Assembly: GCA_025963425.1 (NCBI GenBank)
Contig: JAOPUQ010000257.1
Span: forward strand, 1 to 9,449
Direction: 5' to 3'
Origin: Modestobacter sp.
Lineage (GTDB): Bacteria > Actinomycetota > Actinomycetes > Mycobacteriales > Geodermatophilaceae
Length of the DNA stretch: 9,449 nucleotides
Position numbers and translations under genes: made by a program. Under the pieces are notes generated by a model. That model was not told where the DNA came from, did no database searches, and saw only the letters and a program-made list of their open reading frames with translations. This document shows, in pieces, positions 1-6,862 of the stretch (the first letter of the stretch is position 1; the number at the start of each line of letters is the position of its first letter).

Positions 1-3000
1 CACCGGGCGCTCCTCCGTCGCCGTGTCCGGTGTCCCGGCGGCCGCCCGCCCGGCCCGCCGGGCGGCCCGCTCCTCCCGCCGCGTCTCCAGCGACGTGTAG
101 AGCACCGGCACCAGCAGCAGGGTGAGCACCGTGGAGCTGATCAGACCGCCGATCACCACGAGGGCCAGCGGCTGGGAGATGAACACCCCGCCGCCGGTCA
201 CCCCGACCGCCATCGGGGTCAAGGCCAGCACGGTCGCCGCCGCCGTCATCACGATCGGCCGCAGCCGCTTGCGCGCGCCCTCGGTGACCGCCTCGGCAAC
301 GCCGCGGCCGCGCTCGCGGTACTGGTTGACCAGGTCGATGAGCACGATTGCGTTGGTCACCACGATGCCGATCAGCATCAGCACGCCGATCAGTGCCGGA
401 ACGCCCAGGGGTGTGCCGGTGACCAGCAGCATGAGCAGCGCGCCGGTGGCCGCGAACGGCACCGAGACCAGCAGGATCAGCGGCTGCACCACGCTGCGGA
501 AGGTCGCCACCATCACCAGGTAGACGATCACCACGGCGATGACCAGCGCCAGGCCCAGGTCGCCGAAGGCGTCGCTCTGGTCCGCGGCGACGCCCCCGAT
601 CGACACGTCGACACCGGAGGGCAGGTCGAGCGAGTCGATCGCGGCCTGCAGGTCGGCGGTCAGGGTGCCCAGATCGGCGCCGGCCGGGGTGGCCGAGACG
701 GTGGCGCTGCGCTCGCCGTCCACCCGGCTGATCGAGCTCGGTGCCTCGACCTGCTCGACGGTGGCGACCCTGCCCAGCGGCACCGGCCCGGCCGCCGTGG
801 GCAGCAGGACGGCGCGTAACTGGTCGACGCTCTGCGGCTGCTGCGTGGCGGTCAGGTAGACCGGCGTGGCCGCCTCGTCGACGTCGATCGATCCGATCGG
901 GGCGGCGGTGGTGAGCCCGGCCAGGATCCGGGTCACCTGCGCCTCGGTCAGGCCGGCCGCCGCCGCCGCGGCCGGGTCGACCACGACCCGTACGACCGGC
1001 AGTGCAGCCGCCAGGCCGTTGGTGACGTCGGTGGCGCCGGGGACGTCGGACATCGCCTGCTGCACCTGGTCAGCTGCGGCGGACAGCGCGTCGGGGTCGT
1101 CCGCCTGCACCAGCACGTCCACCGTCGAGCTGCCGAAGCCCGAGCCGGCCGCCGCGACGGTGACCTCGCCGACGTCCTCCCGGCCGTCGGCGGCGGCGTG
1201 GATGCCCTTCCGGACCTCCTCCGGGTCGGCGTCGCCGTTCAGGGTGAGCGCGAAGGTGGCCCGAGGTGTGCCGCCGCCACCGCTGAAGGCGGCGAAGCCA
1301 CCGGCCGAGCCCACGGTGGTCTGCACGGTCTGCACCCCGTCGAGCTCGCCGAGGGCGTCCTCCAGCGTGCGGGCCTGCCGGTCCTGCGCCGCGAGGCTGC
1401 TCCCGGCGGGGTACTCCGCGGTGACCGTGACGGTGTCCTGACCCGAGTCGCCGATGAAGTTCGTCTGCAGCAGCGGGGTCAGCGCCAGCGTCCCGATGAA
1501 GACCGCGACCGCCCCGGCGACGGTCCACCGGCGGTGCGCCAGCACCCAGCGCAGGGCCGGCAGGTAGAGCCGCTGCAGCCAGGTGCGCCGCTCGGCGGCC
1601 TCGGCCTCTTCGCGCTCACGGGCGAGCTCCGGGGAGTGCTCCCGGTCGTCCTCCGACGCCGTCAGGAAGGCGGAGGCGACGACCGGCACGATCGTCAGCG
1701 AGACGACCAGCGAGGCGAGCAGCGCGATCGCGATGGTGAGCGCGAAGGGCCGGAACAACTCGCCCACCAGGCCGCCGACCAGGGCGATCGGCAGGAACAC
1801 CGCGGCGGTGGCCAGGGTCGAGGACGTGATGGCGCCGGCCACCTCGCGCACGCCACCGACGATCGCCTTGGTCCGGGCCTCGCCGTAGGACAGATGCCGC
1901 TTGATGTTCTCGATCACCACGATCGAGTCGTCGACCACGCGACCGATCGACACGGTGAGGGCGCCCAGCGTGAGGATGTTCAGGCTGAAGCCGGCCACCT
2001 GCAGCCCGATGAACGTGACGCACAGCGACACCGGGATGGAGATCGCGGAGATGAGGGTGGACCGGACCGAGGCGAGGAAGACCAGGATGACGATCAGCGC
2101 GAACAGCAGGCCGAGCCCGCCCTCGGTGGCCAGCCCGCTGATCGACTCCTCGATGAACGGCGCCTGGTCGAAGACGACGGTGACCGTGCTCCCCTCACCC
2201 AGCGCCTCGCGGACCTGCGGCATCAGGTCCTCGACGGCGGAGGAGATGTCCACGGTGTTCCCGTCGGGGGTCTGGGTGAGCCCCACCGACAGCGCCTGCT
2301 GGCCGTCCACCCGGGAGTAGGACGTGGCCGGGGCCGCACCCAGCTCCACGTCGGCGACCGCGCCGAGCGTGGTCAGCTCCCCGTCGGCGCCGACCAGCGG
2401 CACGGCCGCCAGGTCCGCCACGGCCCTCAGCCGCGAGCCGGCCTGGACCGACAGCGTCTGGTCCCCCTGGGTCAGGGTGCCGGCCGGCACCACGATGCCG
2501 TTGTCCTGCAGCACGGTGGTCACCGCGGCGGCCGACACCCCGGCCGCGGCCAGCGCCGCCGGGTCGAGGGTGATCTGGACCCGGGGCTCGCTGGCGCCGG
2601 TCACGGTCACGTCCCGGACCCCGTCGATCTGCTCGAACAGCGGCACCACGGCCGAGTCCAGCTGGTCGGAGAGGGCCGCGGGGTCGCCGGGGGCGGCGAC
2701 GGCGAGCTGGACGACGGGCAGGTCGGCGAGCGACCCGGTGAGCACCTGCGGCTCCACGTCGGCCGGCAGCTGCGCCTGCACCCGGCTGACCGCGGTCTGC
2801 AGGGCACTGGTGGCCGCGGCCAGGTCGCTGCCGTACTCCAGCTCGACGGTCACCGTCGCGAGCCCCGTGCTGGCCGTCGAAGTGGTCGAGAGGACCCCGT
2901 CGACGGAGGCGACCGCCTGCTCCAGCGGCTCCACCAGCTGGCGTTCCACGACGTCCGGCGAGGCGCCGGGCTGGGTGGCGACGACGGCGGCGGCCGGGAT

Positions 3001-3126
3001 CTGCAGCGACGGGATGAGCTCCTGCTTCAGCGACCCCGCCGACACCAGGCCGAACACCAGCACGGCGATCGTGACCAGCGCGACGAGCGCGCGGTTGCGC
3101 AGGGACAGGACGGCGAGACGGGACAC
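1..3126 (-). CDS. RND-superfamily efflux transporter (AcrB/SwrC-like), 3' end off the window
   Basis: Proton-driven multidrug or lipid/peptide exporter of the cytoplasmic membrane. The frame stays open from the GTG at 3126 to base 1, giving 1042 codons. It ends in a charged tail after the last membrane helix (LVPVLYTSLETRREERAARR), so only a few residues are missing. The fold shows the RND duplication: TM1 at about residues 9-30, a large extracytoplasmic loop, TM2 from about 332, a charged cytoplasmic linker around 488-512, TM7 from about 527, a second large loop, then TM8-12. TM4 carries GRVVDDSIVVIENIK with the proton-relay pair Asp399/Asp400. TM10 carries GIVVTNAIVLIDLVN, with Thr924 where AcrB has its relay Lys; as I recall, Gram-positive SwrC-type pumps share this. 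The GTG is chosen because GGAGG (3131-3135 complement) sits 4 nt upstream and the protein starts just before TM1. It diverges from marR across an operator, so MarR control is likely. Substrate unknown; no adaptor gene is visible. Confidence 0.95.
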   Translation of the reverse strand, partial: MSRLAVLSLRNRALVALVTIAVLVFGLVSAGSLKQELIPSLQIPAAAVVATQPGASPDVVERQLVEPLEQAVASVDGVLSTTSTASTGLATVTVELEYGSDLAAATSALQTAVSRVQAQLPADVEPQVLTGSLADLPVVQLAVAAPGDPAALSDQLDSAVVPLFEQIDGVRDVTVTGASEPRVQITLDPAALAAAGVSAAAVTTVLQDNGIVVPAGTLTQGDQTLSVQAGSRLRAVADLAAVPLVGADGELTTLGAVADVELGAAPATSYSRVDGQQALSVGLTQTPDGNTVDISSAVEDLMPQVREALGEGSTVTVVFDQAPFIEESISGLATEGGLGLLFALIVILVFLASVRSTLISAISIPVSLCVTFIGLQVAGFSLNILTLGALTVSIGRVVDDSIVVIENIKRHLSYGEARTKAIVGGVREVAGAITSSTLATAAVFLPIALVGGLVGELFRPFALTIAIALLASLVVSLTIVPVVASAFLTASEDDREHSPELAREREEAEAAERRTWLQRLYLPALRWVLAHRRWTVAGAVAVFIGTLALTPLLQTNFIGDSGQDTVTVTAEYPAGSSLAAQDRQARTLEDALGELDGVQTVQTTVGSAGGFAAFSGGGGTPRATFALTLNGDADPEEVRKGIHAAADGREDVGEVTVAAAGSGFGSSTVDVLVQADDPDALSAAADQVQQAMSDVPGATDVTNGLAAALPVVRVVVDPAAAAAAGLTEAQVTRILAGLTTAAPIGSIDVDEAATPVYLTATQQPQSVDQLRAVLLPTAAGPVPLGRVATVEQVEAPSSISRVDGERSATVSATPAGADLGTLTADLQAAIDSLDLPSGVDVSIGGVAADQSDAFGDLGLALVIAVVIVYLVMVATFRSVVQPLILLVSVPFAATGALLMLLVTGTPLGVPALIGVLMLIGIVVTNAIVLIDLVNQYRERGRGVAEAVTEGARKRLRPIVMTAAATVLALTPMAVGVTGGGVFISQPLALVVIGGLISSTVLTLLLVPVLYTSLETRREERAARRAGRAAAGTPDTATEERPV

Positions 3127-3166
3127 TCTTCCTCCACGGTCGGGACGGTCGGCGTCCGGGACGAAC

Positions 3167-3197
3167 TGCAGTAGTTTGCGTCGAGCAAACTACTGCA
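3167..3197. promoter_or_regulatory. Perfect inverted repeat, probable MarR operator between pump and marR
   Basis: The arms TGCAGTAGTTTGC (3167-3179) and GCAAACTACTGCA (3185-3197) are exact reverse complements around a 5-bp spacer GTCGA. It is the only AT-richer patch in the divergent 102-bp gap, 40 bp from the pump start and 31 bp from the marR start. MarR-family dimers classically bind such palindromes overlapping divergent promoters. Each strand also contains TAGTTT (3172-3177 plus; 3187-3192 minus), which fits a TANNNT -10 element, but no clear -35 is seen on either side. The operator role is inferred from position and symmetry. Confidence 0.85.
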
Positions 3198-3228
3198 CCG
3201 ATGCACCTGAACCCGGGAGGAGGCCCTG

Positions 3229-3768
3229 ATGTCGCCGAGCGAGGACGCGAGCGGCTGCGCGGACGAGGGGCCGCAGCGGACCGACGCCCTGCCGCCGGAG
3301 ATCGCGGCGGTGCTGCGGGTCGGCGCGCAGATCAGCGAGTACGGCTTGCGCCGCCGGCTGGCGCCGCTGCTGTCGACGCCGCTCACGGTCCAGCAGTTGC
3401 GCTGCCTGACCATCCTGGTGGTCGAAGGGTCCGGAACGCCGCACTCGCTGAGCAGCGCGCTGGAGGTGACGCCGGCGACGATGACCGGCATCGCCGACCG
3501 GCTGGTCCGGGCCGGCATGGTCGACCGCACCCAGTCCAGCCGGGACGGGCGCGGCCGGGTGCTCTCCCCCACCGCCGCCGGGCTGCGGGTGGTCCGCGAG
3601 GTGTTCGCCTCCGACGTGGAGACCGACGCGGCGGTGCTGAGCGCCCTGCGGCCGGACGAGCTGGCCGGGCTGCAGCGCGGTTTGGCCGGCCTGCTCCGGG
3701 TTCTCCGGGCCGCCGACGACACCGAGCCGGACAGCGCGCCGGACGCCCCACCGGTCACCGCACCGTGA
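3229..3768 (+). CDS. MarR-family winged-helix transcriptional regulator
   Basis: A 179-residue dimeric ligand-responsive repressor, within the usual MarR size range once its low-complexity ends are allowed for. After an acidic leader of about 22 residues comes the N-terminal dimerisation helix (about 23-48). The winged helix follows: LTVQQLRCLTILVV (52-65), then a recognition helix around TPATMTGIADRLVRAGMVDR (81-100), and a wing built on SSRDGRGRVLSPTAAG (103-118) with the family's typical Asp-Arg-Arg pattern. The C-terminal helix (about 141-161) is rich in Leu and would complete the dimer interface. The ATG is preceded by GGAGGAGG (3216-3223) 5 nt upstream. Transcription is divergent from the RND pump with a perfect palindrome between them, so it most likely represses both the pump and itself, and is released by a pump substrate. 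The tail is Asp/Pro-rich and probably disordered. The ligand cannot be told from the sequence. Confidence 0.93.
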   Translation: MSPSEDASGCADEGPQRTDALPPEIAAVLRVGAQISEYGLRRRLAPLLSTPLTVQQLRCLTILVVEGSGTPHSLSSALEVTPATMTGIADRLVRAGMVDRTQSSRDGRGRVLSPTAAGLRVVREVFASDVETDAAVLSALRPDELAGLQRGLAGLLRVLRAADDTEPDSAPDAPPVTAP

Positions 3769-3783
3769 CCCCGACGGTGCGGT
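3757..3783 (+). terminator. Hairpin overlapping the marR stop codon, terminator candidate
   Basis: ACCGCACCGT (3757-3766) and ACGGTGCGGT (3774-3783) form a perfect 10-bp stem with a 7-nt loop, GACCCCG. The marR TGA (3766-3768) lies at the stem-loop junction. No T-run follows, so it is not a canonical intrinsic terminator. U-less GC-rich hairpins do occur after actinobacterial genes. The role is inferred. Confidence 0.5.
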
Positions 3784-3901
3784 CGGCGCCCTGCTGGTGG
3801 TCGTCGCGGTGCCGGCGGCACACCGCGGTCACGCAGCGTGATGGTGTTGGATCGGGTGGCCCGTACGAGAGGCGTCGGACCGCGAGAGGCCAGGTGCACG
3901 G

Positions 3902-5578
3902 GTGACACCGGAGACCCCTCTCCCCGGGTTGAGCAACGGTCTGCTCGACGGACTGCCGGACGCCGTGATCGTCGCCGGCGACGACGGTCTGATCCGGTAC
4001 ACCAACGCCGCGGTGACCACGCTGCTCGGCCACCACCCCGACGGCCTCCGGGGCCGGCCGCTCACCGACCTCATGCCCGAGCGGTTCCGCTCGGCCCACG
4101 ACTCCGGGTTCGCACGCTTCCTGTCGACCGGGCACGGCGAGCTGATCGGGGCCACCACCCGGGTGGCGGCGCTGACTGCTGCGGGGGCGGAGCTGGCCGT
4201 CGACCTCACCCTGTCCCGGCTGGCCGGGCTGACGCCCGGTGAGCTGGGCGACATCGGCACCGGCGGCGTCGTCGTCGGCGTTCTGCGCGACGCCGGCCCG
4301 GCGGTCCTGCTGGAGCGGCAGCTCCAGGTCAGCCGCTACCTCGCCGCCACCCTGCGGGTCACCGCGGCGCTGGCCGACGCCCCGGACGCCGAGGCCGCCT
4401 TCGCGGGTCTGCTCCCGAGCCTGTGCGAGCACCTGGACTGGGACGCCGCCGTCCTCTGGCAACCCGGCGCCCGCACCGGTCGGCTGACCTGCGTGGGCAC
4501 CTGGCACGCACCGGGTCGCCCGGCGACGGAGCTGAACATCCAGAGCCGGACCCTGACGCTGGCCCCGGGCGAGGGCCTGCCCGGCCGGGTGTGGGAGTCG
4601 CGGAAGGCCGTGGTCGCGCTGAACCTCTGGACCGCACCGGACTTCCTGCGCGCATCCGCCGCCGGGGCCGACGGCGTCCGCACCGGACTGGCCTTTCCGG
4701 TCCTGGGAGACGGCGAGGTGCTGGCCGTCTGCGAGCTGTTCTCCCGGGACGACCGCACGGTGCCACCGGAACTGCTGGCCGTGCTGGCCGGGGCCGGTCG
4801 CCAGATCGGCCAGTTCCTGGACCGGCTGCGCGCCGAGACGCAGTTCCGCGCCCTCGCCGACACCCTGCAGCGCAGCCTGCTGCCCGCCCGGCTGCCCACG
4901 GTCCCCGGGCTGCAACTCGGGTCCCGCTACCAGGCCGGTGGGGAAGGCGTGTTGGCCGGCGGTGACACCTACGACGTCCTCCCGCTGGCGGACGGGCGCT
5001 GGATGGCCCTGATCGCCGACGTCTGCGGGCTGGGTGCGGAGGCTGCTGCCGTGACCGCGCTGACCCGGCACACCGCCCGCGCCGTCGCCGTGTCCGGTGG
5101 CAGCCCCGGGCAGGTGCTCACGGCGGTGAACGCCGCACTGCTCCAGGAGGCCACCCCCGGACCGCTGCGCTTCGTGACCGCGTGCTGCCTGCTGCTGGAG
5201 CCGGGACCCGCCGGCGTCCGCGTGCGACTGAGCGTCGCCGGGCACCCGCTTCCGATGCTCCGGACGGCGGACGGCGCCTGCACCGAGGTCGGGACCCCCG
5301 GCCGTGCACTGGGCATCACGGCCGAGGTGACCTACCCCGAGGTGGATGTCGACCTGGCCCGGGGCGCCACGCTCGTGCTGTACACCGACGGCGTCACCGA
5401 GGCCCGGGACACCGCGGGCGTCCAGTTCGACGAGGCCGGGCTCTGCGCTGCTCTCACCGGCGCGGCCGGGCTGTCGGCGCAGTCCACGGCGGAGGCGATC
5501 GAGGAGGCGGTGGCGCGCCATCGCGGACACCGCTGCGGCGCCGCCGACGACCTCGCGGTGCTCGTGCTCTCCTGCTGA
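3902..5578 (+). CDS. PAS-GAF-SpoIIE/PP2C serine phosphatase (RsbU-like)
   Basis: A 558-residue cytoplasmic signalling phosphatase. Enzymes of this class dephosphorylate anti-sigma-antagonist (STAS) proteins and so release alternative sigma factors. Domains: a PAS fold at about 13-125 (DAVIVAGDDGLIRYTNAAVT), a short helical linker, and a GAF domain at about 160-305 (EGLPGRVWESRKAVVALNLW, then TGLAFPVLGDGEVLAVCELF). A signalling helix with LADTLQRSLLPARLP (318-332) leads into the SpoIIE/PP2C domain (335-558). Metal-binding acids are present: Asp355 in GGDTYD, Asp373 in IADVCG, Asp496 in LYTDGVTEARD, and Asp549/Asp550 in AADDLAVLVL. The core therefore looks active; the usual GGDFYD reads GGDTYD. 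No HATPase (RsbW-like) or STAS domain is fused or adjacent, so the partner is encoded elsewhere. The GTG start is supported by AGAGG (3885-3889) or CCAGG (3890-3894) upstream and by the PAS domain beginning soon after. No haem- or bilin-binding residue could be assigned, so the signal is unknown. Confidence 0.93.
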   Translation: MTPETPLPGLSNGLLDGLPDAVIVAGDDGLIRYTNAAVTTLLGHHPDGLRGRPLTDLMPERFRSAHDSGFARFLSTGHGELIGATTRVAALTAAGAELAVDLTLSRLAGLTPGELGDIGTGGVVVGVLRDAGPAVLLERQLQVSRYLAATLRVTAALADAPDAEAAFAGLLPSLCEHLDWDAAVLWQPGARTGRLTCVGTWHAPGRPATELNIQSRTLTLAPGEGLPGRVWESRKAVVALNLWTAPDFLRASAAGADGVRTGLAFPVLGDGEVLAVCELFSRDDRTVPPELLAVLAGAGRQIGQFLDRLRAETQFRALADTLQRSLLPARLPTVPGLQLGSRYQAGGEGVLAGGDTYDVLPLADGRWMALIADVCGLGAEAAAVTALTRHTARAVAVSGGSPGQVLTAVNAALLQEATPGPLRFVTACCLLLEPGPAGVRVRLSVAGHPLPMLRTADGACTEVGTPGRALGITAEVTYPEVDVDLARGATLVLYTDGVTEARDTAGVQFDEAGLCAALTGAAGLSAQSTAEAIEEAVARHRGHRCGAADDLAVLVLSC

Positions 5579-5594
5579 CGCCGGGCGCCGCCCG

Positions 5595-5615
5595 GGCCGG
5601 CCTCAGTGGCCGGCC
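5595..5615. terminator. GGCCGGCC hairpin between convergent genes, bidirectional terminator candidate
   Basis: Two copies of the self-complementary octamer GGCCGGCC (5595-5602 and 5608-5615) flank a 5-nt loop TCAGT, giving an 8-bp GC stem readable from both strands. It sits in the 24-bp gap between the convergent phosphatase and ankyrin genes and runs into the ankyrin stop codon (5603-5605) and last codons. There is no U-tract, so termination is inferred from position only. Confidence 0.5.
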
Positions 5616-6013
5616 TGCTCCAGCAGTGCGCTCATCGCCGGCAGTTCGAAGAACACCGCGGTCGCCCGGGCGCTGGGCTGCCCACCGTCCGGGTCGGCCC
5701 CGGCCGCCATCAGGTGCCGCACCGTCTCGGCCGACTGCTTGAAGACCGCGGCCGACAACGGGCTCTGACCGCGGTCGTTGGTCCGGCTGTGGTCGGCGCC
5801 GTGCGCCAGCAACGTGGCCACGGCGTCCGGGTGACCGTGGTAGGCCGCCAGGATCAGCAGCGTGTCGCCCTTGTCGTTGGTCAGGTTGGCCGGCACGCCC
5901 GCGTCGAGATAGCCGGCCAGCTCCTCGGTGCTCCCGGACCGGGCCAGGTCGAACACCCGCCGGGCCAGCTCGATGACCTCCGGGTCGAACGACCCACCCT
6001 GTTGCTCGCTCAC
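5603..6013 (-). CDS. Small ankyrin-repeat protein
   Basis: A 136-residue soluble protein made almost entirely of ankyrin repeats, which act as protein-binding scaffolds. There is no signal peptide or membrane segment. A helical leader (about 10-30, EVIELARRVFDLARSGSTEE) forms a degenerate first repeat. Two clear repeats follow: DKGDTLLILAAYHGHPDAVA (47-66) continuing to LLAHGADHSRTN, and DRGQSPLSAAVFKQSAETVR (80-99) continuing to HLMAAGADPDG. A shortened capping repeat ends the protein (about 111-134). The family of short actinobacterial and proteobacterial ankyrin proteins with the LTNDKGDTLL signature is, as I recall, often found beside catalase genes; none is visible here. It lies 48 bp downstream of the dienelactone hydrolase gene on the same strand. 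The GTG start has no Shine-Dalgarno sequence, but a TANNNT element lies 7 nt upstream, so translation is probably leaderless. The binding partner is unknown. Confidence 0.9.
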   Translation of the reverse strand: MSEQQGGSFDPEVIELARRVFDLARSGSTEELAGYLDAGVPANLTNDKGDTLLILAAYHGHPDAVATLLAHGADHSRTNDRGQSPLSAAVFKQSAETVRHLMAAGADPDGGQPSARATAVFFELPAMSALLEQAGH

Positions 6014-6020
6014 AGCAGGG

Positions 6021-6026
6021 AGCCTA
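6021..6026 (-). promoter_or_regulatory. Predicted -10 element for a leaderless ankyrin transcript
   Basis: On the minus strand TAGGCT (6026 down to 6021) matches TANNNT. It is followed by 7 nt and then the GTG at 6013, the spacing at which the transcript would begin on the start codon. No ribosome-binding site exists between them. No convincing -35 is seen; GACCGG about 17 nt upstream is a weak match. Leaderless genes are common in actinobacteria. Confidence 0.5.
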
Positions 6027-6061
6027 GGTGACCGACCCGGAGGCCGGTCGGGCAGCGGACC

Positions 6062-6814
6062 TCAGCGCGCGGAGACCCGGTCGGTGAGCGCGAGCACGTG
6101 CTGCCAGGCGTCCTGGCAGGCGCCGGCCCACTCCCCGAACGCCCGGTCGAAGAACGAGTGCGGCGCACCCTCGTAGACCACGTCGTCCACGTCGGCACCG
6201 GCCGCCCGCATGCTCTCGGCCAGCGCCAGCTGGTCGGCGACGGGGGTGGCGGAGTCGGCGCCGGCGATGAGCATCACGGTGGGCTTCGCGGCGCGGGTCG
6301 CCGCCTCCCCGACCATGCTGGGCCGGCCGTAGAAGCCGGCGCACCCGGCCAGGTCCAGCGTCCCGCCGGACTGGCGCCAGGAGTGGCTGCCGCCGAAGCA
6401 GAAGCCGACGGTCACCACCGGCAGGCCCGGCTCCGTGCGGCTGCGCAGGTACTCGATCCCGGCGGTGATGTCGGCGTCGATGCCGGCCTCGGTGGTCTGC
6501 GGGATGTGGCTCTGCCAGTCGAACTCCTCCTCGCGGGTGCCGGTCTCGGCCAGCCCTGCGGTGCGCCCGAAGTAGTCGACGGCGACGGCGGCCAGGCCCG
6601 CCTCGGCGAACCGCTCGGCCAGCGCGACGTAGTAGGGGTGCAGCCCGCGGATGTCCGGGAGCACGACGACACCGGCCCGCGGGGTGGTGGCCGGAGCCGC
6701 ATAGGCGGCGGAGATCTGGTTGCCGTCGGCGGCGGTGAGGGTCAGCAGACCCCGTTCGGCGACCTCCCCGGAACGCGGGGGTGCGGGCGGGCGGCTGTCG
6801 TGGTCGTGGCACAT
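6062..6814 (-). CDS. Dienelactone hydrolase family alpha/beta hydrolase
   Basis: A 250-residue cytoplasmic hydrolase of the DLH family, whose founding member opens the lactone ring of dienelactones in aromatic catabolism; many paralogues act on other esters or lactones. The Cys-Asp-His triad is visible: nucleophile Cys139 in the elbow GFCFGG (137-142), Asp187 in LIAGADSATP, and His219 in YEGAPHSFFD. The N-terminal half has VVVLPDIRGLHPYY (49-62) and AVDYFGRTAG (78-87), the strand and loop that shape the oxyanion region in this family. The N-terminus MCHDHDSRPPAPP is, as I recall, a signature of an actinobacterial subgroup and supports the ATG at 6814. No signal peptide is seen. The next genes on either side on this strand are each 48 bp away. 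No other aromatic-degradation gene is nearby, so the true substrate is open. There is no clear Shine-Dalgarno sequence; a weak TAGACA lies 7 nt before the ATG. Confidence 0.92.
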   Translation of the reverse strand: MCHDHDSRPPAPPRSGEVAERGLLTLTAADGNQISAAYAAPATTPRAGVVVLPDIRGLHPYYVALAERFAEAGLAAVAVDYFGRTAGLAETGTREEEFDWQSHIPQTTEAGIDADITAGIEYLRSRTEPGLPVVTVGFCFGGSHSWRQSGGTLDLAGCAGFYGRPSMVGEAATRAAKPTVMLIAGADSATPVADQLALAESMRAAGADVDDVVYEGAPHSFFDRAFGEWAGACQDAWQHVLALTDRVSAR

Positions 6815-6828
6815 GCCTGCGTGTCTAC

Positions 6829-6844
6829 CGGCCCGCGCGGGCCG
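6829..6844. repeat. 16-bp perfect GC palindrome between the 181-aa gene and the DLH gene
   Basis: CGGCCCGCGCGGGCCG (6829-6844) is exactly self-complementary and lies in the 48-bp gap upstream of the dienelactone hydrolase gene. It could fold as a 6-bp stem with a 4-nt loop, acting as a weak terminator or attenuator for the upstream gene, or as a protein site. In DNA of this GC content a chance occurrence is plausible. Confidence 0.4.
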
Positions 6845-6862
6845 CCGCCCGCCGGGGTCGGC

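Noticed and set aside
1198..3174. Long plus-strand open frame of 658 codons
   Set aside because: It is antisense to the RND pump, whose frame shows unmistakable RND motifs. The translation is low-complexity Arg/Gly/Asp/Gln-rich, as expected of an antisense shadow in GC-rich DNA.
3805..3827. 7-bp inverted repeat CGCGGTG / CACCGCG in the marR-phosphatase gap
   Set aside because: It is short, and such GC-rich complementary pairs are expected by chance at this composition. No promoter element is associated with it.
3841..3872. Possible sigma-B-like promoter (GTTGG ... GGGTGG) before the phosphatase gene
   Set aside because: Neither hexamer spacing nor the GGGTAT-type -10 fits, so no promoter was called.
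3866..3890. Direct repeat CGAGAGGC (3866-3873 and 3883-3890) upstream of the phosphatase gene
   Set aside because: Eight GC-rich bases repeated 17 bp apart is not convincing, and the second copy simply overlaps a possible ribosome-binding site.
3755..5530. Long minus-strand open frame of 591 codons
   Set aside because: It is antisense to the PAS-GAF-SpoIIE gene, Gly/Gln/Arg-rich, and has no recognisable domain.
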